The translations under genes and the position numbers were made by a program. Under the pieces are notes generated by a model, which saw only the letters and a list, made by a program, of their open reading frames with translations, had not been told where the DNA came from and made no database searches. DNA of 64,000 nucleotides from Moraxellaceae bacterium (lineage in GTDB: Bacteria; Pseudomonadota; Gammaproteobacteria; Pseudomonadales; Moraxellaceae), in contig JAUSND010000016.1 in assembly GCA_030646295.1 (NCBI GenBank), positions 372,001 to 436,000 on the forward strand. The letters run 5' to 3'. Below, in pieces: positions 1 through 8,424 of the stretch. Position 1 is the first letter of the stretch. Every line of letters begins with the position of its first letter.

Positions 1-326
1 ACACGTCCCCGAAGGCCTTGCCAGACAAGCTGTGGTGCGCCTGGCAACAGGCTTGCGGGTAACGGGGGCAGGGCGCCTCCGCTTGATACGTCATGATTCC
101 AGCGGGTGGTTTGCGAGTGGCCGCTGTGCTGGTTGTTCATCATGCGCTCTATGCTGATGCCGCCTCCAAGCAATGACACGATGACAGAGCCGGAGGATGT
201 TCCCATCAGGATGTCTGCCTGGCGCGGGTCCCAGCCGGTGGCGTTGGCAAGACTGTCGAGCATGGCGATTGTCCATGCACCACCGGCAACTCCGCCACAA
301 CCAATTACAAGTGCTCGACGTGTCAT
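1..326 (-). CDS. Patatin-like phospholipase, N-terminal part (runs off the left edge)
   Basis: Only the first 108 codons are inside the window; the gene continues beyond base 1. The start ATG at 326-324 follows a GGAAG ribosome-binding site. The protein opens with a glycine-rich oxyanion-hole motif (GCGGVAGG, residues 9-16) and then a nucleophile elbow GTSSG (residues 42-46, Ser44), the two N-terminal hallmarks of patatin-type acyl hydrolases, which use a Ser-Asp dyad to cleave acyl esters or phospholipids. The catalytic Asp would lie outside the window. It follows a short-chain dehydrogenase by 55 bases on the same strand, so the two are probably cotranscribed. The substrate cannot be inferred. 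Confidence 0.8.
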   Translation of the reverse strand, partial: MTRRALVIGCGGVAGGAWTIAMLDSLANATGWDPRQADILMGTSSGSVIVSLLGGGISIERMMNNQHSGHSQTTRWNHDVSSGGALPPLPASLLPGAPQLVWQGLRGR

Positions 327-381
327 GTTTATGCTTCCGCGTTTAAATGCTTGTCTGAAAAAAGGGTGTTCTGGGTATACA

Positions 382-1146
382 TTATTTGAGGGGCTCTGGA
401 CTGAGTCGTGAGACGGCCCACTGCGATACTCCGTTAAAGTAGTGCGCAACCGAAAATGAGGCGGGATGAATTACTCTTGCCTGTCGGTGCAAACATGCAT
501 CAATTATTTTTGCGGCAATTGCGTCTGGCGTGCCTGTCGGAATGAACCTTGAAACCAGTCCCTGTTTTACCTGGCTGCGTGCATGTGTTTCCAGGCCGGA
601 GTGAATGGGGCCCGGATAGACAGTGATGACGTTTATGTTCCGTTTGGCGAGTTCATTGCGTGCAATTTCCGATGCCATCGCGAGGCCGGCTTTTGCACCG
701 CTGTAATAGGCGCAGCCGGCAATCGGTACGCGGCCAGCCATGCTGGAAATATTGATGATGGTGCCACCTTGCGGCATGTCCTGTACGGCCAGATCCATCA
801 GGCGCAGCGGACTGATCATGTTGACGGTCAGCAGCTTCCAGCCCTGGTCCCAGCCCGTGCCGCGAAACGTAATGATATCCATGATGCCGGCACAGTTGAC
901 CAGTATGTCGACGGGGCCATGCGTGTCAGTGACGCTCTTCCATTGTGTGGCCAGTGATTCGGGTTTGAACAGGTCCCATACGGCATAGCCGGCCCTGCCG
1001 GAAAGCGCGGAGGTTTTTTTCTGGAGGGCTGTTTCGTTGATATCAATCAGGGTGAGATGTGCATGAGGGTAGAGCGTAGAAAGCTTTTCACACAGGGCCG
1101 AACCAATTGCACCCGCAGCACCAGTGATCAGGATATGTTTGGTCAT
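382..1146 (-). CDS. Short-chain dehydrogenase/reductase (SDR)
   Basis: A 254-residue classical SDR. It has the nucleotide-binding TGAAGAIG motif (residues 8-15), an NCAG structural motif (84-87, usually NNAG), the catalytic Ser of the ISS segment (134-135) and YxxxK (Tyr148, Lys152). The start chosen is the ATG at 1146-1144 because the Rossmann strand begins directly after it; an upstream extension of the open frame has no SDR-like content. The reaction is NAD(P)-dependent oxidation or reduction of an alcohol/ketone pair; the substrate is unknown. It lies 55 bases upstream of the patatin-like gene, which suggests a small lipid-related operon. Confidence 0.85.
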   Translation of the reverse strand: MTKHILITGAAGAIGSALCEKLSTLYPHAHLTLIDINETALQKKTSALSGRAGYAVWDLFKPESLATQWKSVTDTHGPVDILVNCAGIMDIITFRGTGWDQGWKLLTVNMISPLRLMDLAVQDMPQGGTIINISSMAGRVPIAGCAYYSGAKAGLAMASEIARNELAKRNINVITVYPGPIHSGLETHARSQVKQGLVSRFIPTGTPDAIAAKIIDACLHRQARVIHPASFSVAHYFNGVSQWAVSRLSPEPLK

Positions 1147-1354
1147 GATTGCTCCGGCTGCCAATGATTGTGACTGCCTGTTATGTAAACAGTGACGGTT
1201 TTCTGAGGATGAAAAGTGACTTCCAGTCATTATTGTGACTGCGAGGTCGTGTGAGTTCAGGGTCGCATCATGCACAAAAAACGTCAACCTGCCTGGTCGG
1301 TTTCGCTCTGATCCATACGGGAACGCGGCAACGTAACGGGCAGGCATTGCCAAT

Positions 1355-1383
1355 AAAAAAACCGGCAAATTGCCGGTTTTTTT
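1355..1383. terminator. Intrinsic terminator downstream of ETF-QO
   Basis: A perfect 8-bp stem (ACCGGCAA/TTGCCGGT) with a one-base loop at 1361-1377 has an A-run on the left and a T-run on the right, so it can terminate in either direction. It lies just past the ETF-QO stop codon at 1398 and would end that transcript. Confidence 0.85.
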
Positions 1384-1397
1384 ATTGCTGCGACGAA

Positions 1398-3050
1398 TTA
1401 CATGTTGGGGTAATTCGGGCCTCCGGTGCCTTCCGGCACCACCCAGTTGATGTTCTGGGACGGGTCCTTGATGTCGCAGGTCTTGCAGTGCACACAGTTC
1501 TGCGCATTGATCTGGAAGCGGTTGCTGCCGTCCGCATTCTCGACTACTTCATACACGCCCGCCGGGCAGTAGCGCTGTGCCGGCTCGGCGTACAGCGGCA
1601 GGTTTTTCTTGATCGGCACATCCGCATTTTTCAGCTGCAGGTGGATGGGCTGATCTTCCTCATGGTTCGTGCTGGACATGAATACCGAGGAGAGCTTGTC
1701 GAAGCTGATCTTGCCATCGGGCTTCGGGTATTCGATTTTCTTGGACTGGGCAGCCAGATCCAGTGTGGCGTAATCCGGCGTGGTGTCATGGATGGTGTAG
1801 GGGATCTTGCCATCGAAAATGTTCTGGTCGATGAAGTTGAACGCACCACCCATCAATGTGCCCATGCGATGCATGGCCGGGCCAAAGTTGCGCGACTTGT
1901 AGAGCTCCTCGAACAGCCAGGAGGCCTTGAACTTCTCGGTGAAATTGACCGGCTCGTCATTGGCCTTGCCAGCCTTGAGCAGCTCAGCCAGCGCTTCGGC
2001 AGCGATCATGCCGGACTTCATGGCAGTGTGGCTGCCCTTGATCTTGGAGAAGTTCAGGAAGCCGGCATCGTCACCCACCAGCGCGCCACCGGGGAAGGTC
2101 AGCTTGGGCAGGGAGTTGAGGCCGCCCTTGATGATGGCGCGGGCACCATAGGAAACACGCTTGCCGCCTTCCAGATACTGCTTGATCACCGGGTGATGCT
2201 TGAAGCGCTGCATCTCGTCAAACGGTGACAGGTAGGGGTTGTGGTAGGAGAGGTCGGTGATGAGGCCGACGGACACCTGGTTGTTTTCGTGGTGGTACAT
2301 CCACCAGCCGCCGGACTCGCCGTTTTCGGCCAGAGGCCAGCCGGCACCGTGCATGACCAGACCTGCCTGGTGCTTGGCCGGGTCGATGTCCCACAGTTCC
2401 TTGATGCCCAGACCGTAGTGCTGCGGATCGGCATCCTTGTCCAGGTCGAACTTCTTGATGAGTTCCTTGCCAAGGTGGCCGCGGCAACCTTCGGCAAACA
2501 GGGTGTACTTGGCGTGCAGTTCGTAGCCAGGGGTATAGCTATGCTTGTGTGTACCATCGCGGGCCACGCCCATGTCGCCGGTGGCGACACCTTTCACGGA
2601 GCCGTCTTCGTTGAACAGCACTTCGGATGCAGCAAAGCCCGGGAACAGGTTCACTTCCAGCTCTTCGGCCTTGGTGGCCAGCCAGCGCACCAGGTTGCCG
2701 AGGCTGATGACGTAGTTGCCTTCATTGTGCATGGGCTTGGGGACGACCCAGCCCGGTGTCAGCACGCTGCGCGTTTCGCTCAGCAGGAAGTACACTTCAT
2801 CACGGATGACCGGAGTGTTGAGCGGAGCGCCCTGTTCCTTCCAGTCCGGGAAGAGCTCGGTCAGGGCACGCGGCTCGAAGCAGGCGCCAGACAGGATGTG
2901 GGCACCGAATTCGGAGCCTTTTTCCACTACGCACACGGAGATTTCGTGGCCCGATTCAATACTCAGTTGACGCAGACGGATGGCGGCAGACAGACCAGCC
3001 GGGCCACCACCCACGATAACGACGTCAAACTCCATTGCTTCTCTTTCCAC
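1398..3050 (-). CDS. Electron transfer flavoprotein-ubiquinone oxidoreductase (ETF-QO)
   Basis: This 550-residue membrane-associated FAD/[4Fe-4S] enzyme passes electrons from reduced electron-transfer flavoprotein, fed by acyl-CoA dehydrogenases, to ubiquinone. The FAD-binding motif GGGPAG is at residues 14-19. The C-terminus carries the iron-sulfur cysteines as one Cys in a YCPAG segment followed by CxxCxxC. The GTG start at 3050 is preferred because AGGAGG lies 6 bases upstream and the product begins VEREAMEFDVVIVGG, as in relatives; the open frame runs further upstream to 3116 without a good site. A clear promoter (3143-3171) precedes it. It supports fatty-acid or amino-acid oxidation; the etfAB genes are not in this window. 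Confidence 0.95.
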   Translation of the reverse strand: MEREAMEFDVVIVGGGPAGLSAAIRLRQLSIESGHEISVCVVEKGSEFGAHILSGACFEPRALTELFPDWKEQGAPLNTPVIRDEVYFLLSETRSVLTPGWVVPKPMHNEGNYVISLGNLVRWLATKAEELEVNLFPGFAASEVLFNEDGSVKGVATGDMGVARDGTHKHSYTPGYELHAKYTLFAEGCRGHLGKELIKKFDLDKDADPQHYGLGIKELWDIDPAKHQAGLVMHGAGWPLAENGESGGWWMYHHENNQVSVGLITDLSYHNPYLSPFDEMQRFKHHPVIKQYLEGGKRVSYGARAIIKGGLNSLPKLTFPGGALVGDDAGFLNFSKIKGSHTAMKSGMIAAEALAELLKAGKANDEPVNFTEKFKASWLFEELYKSRNFGPAMHRMGTLMGGAFNFIDQNIFDGKIPYTIHDTTPDYATLDLAAQSKKIEYPKPDGKISFDKLSSVFMSSTNHEEDQPIHLQLKNADVPIKKNLPLYAEPAQRYCPAGVYEVVENADGSNRFQINAQNCVHCKTCDIKDPSQNINWVVPEGTGGPNYPNM

Positions 3051-3142
3051 GATAGCCTCCTCACGACAGGGCTGGACAGGGTCGGCACGGGCGCTGATCA
3101 ATGACCCGCTGCGCATGCAGACTCGATTTTCGAGCGGCGCGT

Positions 3143-3171
3143 AGTATAAAAGGACTCATACCAAAGGCCAA
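3143..3171 (-). promoter_or_regulatory. Sigma-70-type promoter of ETF-QO
   Basis: Reading the minus strand there is a -35 TTGGCC, a 17-base spacer and a -10 TATACT. This lies about 95 bases before the GTG start of ETF-QO, in the divergent gap shared with the DUF1285 gene. Confidence 0.55.
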
Positions 3172-3227
3172 CAAAGTCGCACATCATTTGTCCGACAACA
3201 TTGACCGGTGACCATACAGGCTTCGTC

Positions 3228-3815
3228 ATGAACGACAACATCAAAACCTCGCAGCTTCGGGCTGATCCACTGGCGATCGCACGCCTTCTCAGGGACGAGG
3301 ATGGCAATGATCCCAAAGGCCTGCCGCCGGTACACAAGTGGAATCCTCCCTATTGTGGCGAGATCGATATGGAGATCCGGCGCAACGGGCAGTGGTTCTA
3401 TCTGGGTACGCCGATCAACCGGCCTGCGCTGGCCAGACTGTTCAGTACAGTACTTCGACGTGATGACGATGGGTATTTTTACCTGATCACCCCGGTCGAA
3501 AAGGTTCGGATCCGGGTGGAGGATGCACCATTTCTGGCCATCACCGTCGACAGGCATCAGGAGGACGGGATGGATTACCTGAAATTCACGACCCAGACCG
3601 GTGATGTGGTCGTGGCGGGGCCGGAGCACCCGATCCGCATTACTTACCGGGCAGACGGGGAGCCGGGCCCTTACGTGCATGTGCGGGATAATCTTGAAGC
3701 CCTGATTGGCCGCAATGTGTATTACCAGCTGGTGGCGTGGGGCGAGCCGGGGATTGAAGAGGGGAGCCTTGCGGTCCGGAGTGCCGGTGTGCTGTACGAG
3801 ATTGGCCGGTTCTGA
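3228..3815 (+). CDS. DUF1285 family protein
   Basis: A 195-residue soluble protein without signal peptide or membrane segments. The core from about residue 25 (PPVHKWNPPYCGEIDMEI, then a stretch containing WFYLGTPINRPALARLF and YFYLITPVEKVRI) is characteristic of the DUF1285 family, whose function is unknown although proteobacterial structures exist. The start is the ATG at 3228; an earlier TTG in frame at 3201 is less likely. It is divergent from ETF-QO across 177 bases. Nothing visible in the sequence gives a catalytic role. Confidence 0.85.
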   Translation: MNDNIKTSQLRADPLAIARLLRDEDGNDPKGLPPVHKWNPPYCGEIDMEIRRNGQWFYLGTPINRPALARLFSTVLRRDDDGYFYLITPVEKVRIRVEDAPFLAITVDRHQEDGMDYLKFTTQTGDVVVAGPEHPIRITYRADGEPGPYVHVRDNLEALIGRNVYYQLVAWGEPGIEEGSLAVRSAGVLYEIGRF

Positions 3816-3942
3816 CCATGATGACCAATCGGACATCCTAAGAATTGGCGTGCTTAGACCGATTGCAGTCCTGATCTGGCGCTGCCGTGAGAGTCGTCTA
3901 GTCTGATAAAAACGAGCCCGCACACACCCCAAGAGAATCAGG

Positions 3943-4791
3943 ATGTCCGTCACACGCAGCCGCTTGCGAGCACACGCCATTGAATGGCATGTGGCGCCGA
4001 CCGCAGAGGTCGATGCCGGCCATCGTTCGCATTTTCTGGAGCTGCAGCGGCGATGCAATACCGAGTTGTGCCGGCATGAGGCGCTTACCTGCAATTCATG
4101 GCTGGACCGGCTGGAGTCACAGCAGGTATCGCAGCGTGACCTGCTGGCATCCGTCACCCAGTTTGGCATTTTCATGCGGCAGCTGCTGCTGGCCCGGCAG
4201 CATCACGCCTTGCGCCTGACGGACCATCAGCCGGCACCGGAAATGGATGGTGGACCAGCGGTTGTTGTCTGTTTTGACGCGGTTGGCGAGCCATGGTGCC
4301 CGGCCTTGCCCAACATGGGTATAGGGGATCCTTATCATCTTAGTCAGCGCCTGCATGACTGGTGGATGTCCTGGCAGCGCCAGTATGCATCTCTGGGCGG
4401 CAAGGACTGGGGGCTGGCATCCGGCTGGCCAACCACCCATGACCTTTGTGAACATATCGAGCTGCATTACAACGCGATGAATCCGGGTGTCTGCCTGGGG
4501 GTTCTGGTTGCGATCGAAAATGCACTCAGCACGGATTTCTGGCTGCGCCTGACACGCACCCTGCATGAGCAGTGTCTGGCGGAAAATCTGGCATTGCCGG
4601 ATGGCGGATTTTTCTGTGAGGCGGAAACGGATGCGCGTCTGCAGGCGCGTCACGGCCTGTACCTGCTGGAAAGCGCCAGCGTTCATGACTTGCTGGATGA
4701 TGATGTTTTCTTTCAGTCCGCCCAGCGTACCTTGTCACTGCTGGCAAGGTTCTGGACTGCGCTGGCCAATGCCGCGCAGATACGGCATTAG
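3943..4791 (+). CDS. Uncharacterised protein, possibly heme-oxygenase/TenA-like fold
   Basis: A 282-residue, apparently all-helical soluble protein, rich in His, Trp and Leu. I do not recognise a specific family with certainty. The layout (an N-terminal helix with F..L..Q, a central ELHYNAMNPG segment, a helix with IENALSTDFW, then LHEQCL and E..D..LQARHGLYLLE) resembles the heme-oxygenase-like superfamily that includes TenA and iron-containing redox enzymes, where Glu and His on successive helices bind metal or substrate. It starts at ATG 3943 shortly after an AGGA-like site and converges on rapA with a 13-base gap. The assignment rests on pattern only. Confidence 0.45.
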   Translation: MSVTRSRLRAHAIEWHVAPTAEVDAGHRSHFLELQRRCNTELCRHEALTCNSWLDRLESQQVSQRDLLASVTQFGIFMRQLLLARQHHALRLTDHQPAPEMDGGPAVVVCFDAVGEPWCPALPNMGIGDPYHLSQRLHDWWMSWQRQYASLGGKDWGLASGWPTTHDLCEHIELHYNAMNPGVCLGVLVAIENALSTDFWLRLTRTLHEQCLAENLALPDGGFFCEAETDARLQARHGLYLLESASVHDLLDDDVFFQSAQRTLSLLARFWTALANAAQIRH

Positions 4792-4804
4792 CCAGAACAA
4801 TTTT

Positions 4805-7636
4805 TTATCCTGCGACAATCAGTCGAACCGCGTGAGCTACTGCACGCAAGTCTCCCAATGCCTTTTCGCCGTCATGCAGCCGTTTTTCCAGTGCCTGGAT
4901 TTCTGCAGGGCGCACGGCAGGATTGACAGCAGCGAGCGCCTTGAGGCGGGCAATTTCTGCATGGTTTTCCTGCTGCCAGCGCGTCAGCGCTGCAGCTTTC
5001 ACGTCTGCAATTTGTGCTTCGGCGATAGCCACTGATTTGGCAATCAGTGTTTCCAGCATGGCCTGCTGTTGCTTGACGACCTGTCGTGCCACGCCACGTT
5101 CCAGTGACTGCAATTGCCTGGTCAGCACATCATGAGAGACGCGGGCCGTGAGGTCGCGGGCATCATGATCCAGCAGCACACGCAATGTTTGCGAGGGCAG
5201 GGCGGCCTCTGCATTCAGGCCGCGCGGCGCGATGGTTTCCAGACGGAAAAACATTTCGAGCAGTGCTGTTCCGGGCTTGATGCCCTTGTTGCGAATCAGG
5301 GCAACATTGGCGTTGCCGTACTCCTGCGTGCGGAAAAGATCCAGCAGGCCTTGCGGCATGGGGTGTTCCCATGACAGAAAGTGCACGTCTTCGCGCGACA
5401 AGGTGTAATCGCGATCCAGCGAGACGGTCATGCCATCCGGATCGAGTCCCGGAAAGCCGTCGAGCAACTGGTGATCACCCGGGCGCAGGATGTGCAGGTG
5501 TGCTTCCTGCTGTTCTTCCTGATCAACACCGAAGGCAGACCAGGCGCGTTCGAGAAAATTGGCGAGTGCCGGATCGGCATCCTGCGCGTCAATCGCGGCA
5601 ATCAGCTCTGCGGCAACATCCGGGCGGCAGGAGTTCAGTTCAATCAGCCGGTCACGGCCTGCTTCCAGCTCGGCGGCAAGCTCTGCGCGCAGTGCCTTGG
5701 CTTCGGTTACCAGCTCTTCAAATGGTGCTCCGCCATTCCGGAATCCATCCGGCAGTCGTGAGCGCTGCGCCTCAAGAATGGTGCGGGCTGTCGGACTGAT
5801 GCTTTCAAAGGCATTCAGGCCTTCGTGGTACCAGCGGAACAGGCGCTCCTGCGCGGTACCTGCAAAATAGGGTACATGCAGCTTGATGGTTTCGGTCTGG
5901 CCGATACGGTCGAGGCGGCCAATGCGCTGCTCCAGCAGTTCGGGGTCTGCCGGCAGATCGAACAGCACCAGATGGTGTGCAAACTGGAAGTTACGGCCTT
6001 CGGAGCCGATTTCGGAGCAGATCAGGATCTGTGCGCCATAGTCTTCATCGGCAAAGTAGGCGGCAGCACGATCACGCTCCAGCAGGCTCATGGCCTCGTG
6101 GAAGACGGAGGTACGCACGCCCTGCTTCAGGCGCAGGTATTCTTCGAGTGCGAGGGCCACCGGGCTGGAGCGGCAGATCAGCAGTACCTTGTCGCGCTTG
6201 AGTGACTTCAGCAGCTCCATCAGCCAGGCCACGCGGGCGTCGTCTTCACACCAGTCTTCGTCGCCATGCATTTCAGGGTACAGCGCGACACGAAGTTCGG
6301 TGGTGACAGCATCCTTGGGGGCGGGCAGTGGAGCGGGCAGGCACTGACGCTCAGGGAAACCGCCAATGGCTTCGCGGGTATTGCGGAACAGCACGCGGCC
6401 CACACCATGACGATCCAGCAGGGCGGTCAAGGCAGACTGCCGCCCTTCATCCGTGTCGAGATGCGCCATCAGGTCGGCGGGCAGCTTTTCTTCCAGCACC
6501 TGCAAGGATTCGTCCGGGATGGAGGCATTACCCATCAGCGCATCTGCGGCGGCGGCTACCGTGGCAAAGGCTTCTTCCTCTGCAATGAACTGTTCGAGGT
6601 CGTGGTAGCGTGCAGGGTCAAGCAGGTGCAGGCGGGCAAAGTGGCTGGCGACACCAAGATGCTCGGGGGTTGCGGTCAGCAGCAGTACGCCGGGAATTTT
6701 TTCGGCAAGTGAGGCCACCAGCTCGTAGGCTTCACTGGGGGCCTCAGGTGACCACTCCAGATGATGGGCCTCATCGACGACGAGAAGGTCCCAGCCGGTG
6801 GTGCGCACCGAGTCCGCCAGATCGGGGTGATCCACCAGCAGCTCAAGCGCCATCAGCACAATCTGTTCGGTCTCGAACGGATTTTCATCCTCGTTGCTTT
6901 CTTTCAGCGCAGCACAGCGTTCCAGATCAAACAATGCAGCGTTCAGGTTGAAGCGGCGGCGCATTTCGACCAGCCACTGGTACTGCAGGTTTTCCGGCAC
7001 AAGAATGAGTACGCGCTGCGCACGGCCTGTTTGCAACTGGTGATGGATGATCAGTCCGGCCTCAATGGTCTTGCCAAGGCCGACCTCATCACCCAGCAAG
7101 ACACGTGGTTGCTGGCGCTGGCCAACATCATGTGCAATGTAGAACTGGTGTGGTACACGGCCAAGGCGAGGGCCGACCAGTCCGCGCACTGGCGATTGGG
7201 CGAGCTTCTCCTGCTGCAGCAAGGCCTGCACGCGCAGATCAAACAGATCAATGCTGTCGAGCTGGGATGCCAGCAGGCGTTCCTGCGGGCGTGCCAGGTG
7301 GATTTCGGCAGAAAGACGGGTTTCGTTAATGATGCTGGTGTCGCCTGCGTCATTGCTGACGTGGTAGCGCAGCACGCCACGCTGCTCTTCAACCTCGTTC
7401 ACTTTCCAGCTTTGCCCGGCCACATCCTGCACGGTGTCTCCGACCGAGAAACGGATGCGTGACAGTGGTGCATTGTTGCGTGCGTACACACGGGTTTCAT
7501 CGCTCTTGGGAAAGAGAACCGTCAGCGAGCGGGCATCGGTTTCGATGATGACACCGAGTCCCAGCTCGGTTTCAGAATCGGAAATCCAGCGCTGCCCCAT
7601 GGCGGGCGTGAACAGGGCGGATGCAGACTGACTCAT
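4805..7636 (-). CDS. rapA: RNA polymerase-associated ATPase RapA
   Basis: A 943-residue Swi2/Snf2-family translocase that binds RNA polymerase and promotes its recycling after transcription. The N-terminal Tudor-like region begins MSQSASALFTPAMGQRWISD. The ATPase core shows Walker A DEVGLGKT (residues 183-190), DEAHH near residue 285, LLTATPEHLG, and the C-lobe motif QRIGRLDRIGQ. The length is close to the E. coli protein (968). rluA lies directly upstream on the same strand with a 21-base gap, the same adjacency as in enterobacteria. No disruption is seen. Confidence 0.96.
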   Translation of the reverse strand: MSQSASALFTPAMGQRWISDSETELGLGVIIETDARSLTVLFPKSDETRVYARNNAPLSRIRFSVGDTVQDVAGQSWKVNEVEEQRGVLRYHVSNDAGDTSIINETRLSAEIHLARPQERLLASQLDSIDLFDLRVQALLQQEKLAQSPVRGLVGPRLGRVPHQFYIAHDVGQRQQPRVLLGDEVGLGKTIEAGLIIHHQLQTGRAQRVLILVPENLQYQWLVEMRRRFNLNAALFDLERCAALKESNEDENPFETEQIVLMALELLVDHPDLADSVRTTGWDLLVVDEAHHLEWSPEAPSEAYELVASLAEKIPGVLLLTATPEHLGVASHFARLHLLDPARYHDLEQFIAEEEAFATVAAAADALMGNASIPDESLQVLEEKLPADLMAHLDTDEGRQSALTALLDRHGVGRVLFRNTREAIGGFPERQCLPAPLPAPKDAVTTELRVALYPEMHGDEDWCEDDARVAWLMELLKSLKRDKVLLICRSSPVALALEEYLRLKQGVRTSVFHEAMSLLERDRAAAYFADEDYGAQILICSEIGSEGRNFQFAHHLVLFDLPADPELLEQRIGRLDRIGQTETIKLHVPYFAGTAQERLFRWYHEGLNAFESISPTARTILEAQRSRLPDGFRNGGAPFEELVTEAKALRAELAAELEAGRDRLIELNSCRPDVAAELIAAIDAQDADPALANFLERAWSAFGVDQEEQQEAHLHILRPGDHQLLDGFPGLDPDGMTVSLDRDYTLSREDVHFLSWEHPMPQGLLDLFRTQEYGNANVALIRNKGIKPGTALLEMFFRLETIAPRGLNAEAALPSQTLRVLLDHDARDLTARVSHDVLTRQLQSLERGVARQVVKQQQAMLETLIAKSVAIAEAQIADVKAAALTRWQQENHAEIARLKALAAVNPAVRPAEIQALEKRLHDGEKALGDLRAVAHAVRLIVAG

Positions 7637-7657
7637 GCTTTTCTCTTTCTCGGATAA

Positions 7658-8317
7658 TCAGAACGGGGCCGGCGTGCGGAATTGCAGGCGGCCGCCGTGA
7701 ACAGGATGGGTAAAGGCCAGTGTTTCGGCATGCAGGCACAGGCGGCTGTCGGCAGAGACAACGTTGTCGGGCGCATACAGCGCATCGCCCAGCAAGGGAT
7801 GGCCGAGGGCCTGCATGTGCACGCGTAACTGGTGGGTGCGACCGGTAAAGGGTTCAAGGTCCAGGCGGGTGTAGCCGCCCTCGCGGGCCAGTACCTTCCA
7901 GCGGGTGAGGGCGTGTTGGCCATTGATCATGTCCACCACCTGACGGGGCTTGGTGGGCGGATCGTAGCGCAAGGGCAAGTCCACCTCGCCGGCATTCTCG
8001 GACAAGTAGCCCAGCGCAAGGGCGATGTAGTGCTTGTCGACCTCACGGTCCTGGAACTGCCGCGACAGTTCGCGATGGGAGTCTGCATTGCGTCCCAGTA
8101 CCAGCAGGCCGGAGGTGTCGTAGTCAAGCCGGTGTACGATGCGGGCATCCGGATAGTCGAGCAGCAACCGGGCAATCAGGCAATCCTGCTTGTCTTCACC
8201 GCGTCCGGGTACGCTCAACAGGCGTGGCGGTTTGTTGACGACCAGAAGGACGTCATCCACGTAAATCACCACGTGCGGGGCGGGAGTGAACCGGGGGAGC
8301 AAGGGCAGGGCGGGCAT
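7658..8317 (-). CDS. rluA: Dual-specificity 23S rRNA/tRNA pseudouridine synthase RluA
   Basis: A 219-residue RluA-family enzyme that isomerises uridine in 23S rRNA (U746 in E. coli) and in tRNA position 32. The catalytic aspartate is in HRLDYDTSGLLVLG; the substrate-binding FTGRTHQLRVHMQALGHPLLGD stretch follows. There is no S4 domain, which fits the short RluA subtype. It is probably cotranscribed with rapA, 21 bases downstream. It is divergent from the MFS gene, sharing about 107 bases of upstream DNA. Confidence 0.92.
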   Translation of the reverse strand: MPALPLLPRFTPAPHVVIYVDDVLLVVNKPPRLLSVPGRGEDKQDCLIARLLLDYPDARIVHRLDYDTSGLLVLGRNADSHRELSRQFQDREVDKHYIALALGYLSENAGEVDLPLRYDPPTKPRQVVDMINGQHALTRWKVLAREGGYTRLDLEPFTGRTHQLRVHMQALGHPLLGDALYAPDNVVSADSRLCLHAETLAFTHPVHGGRLQFRTPAPF

Positions 8318-8424
8318 GCAGTCAGGGGCTGGTCGTGTCCGGGGTGCGAATTGTAGTTGAGGTCTCGGCTCTCGGCATGGGTTTTCTGTCTTTATGCTTC
8401 AATTCAGTCAGACGGGCGGGCAGA

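Noticed and set aside
3156-4175. A 339-codon minus-strand open frame across DUF1285 and the gap after it
   Set aside because: It overlaps a clear DUF1285 gene and the ETF-QO promoter and has no recognisable domain.
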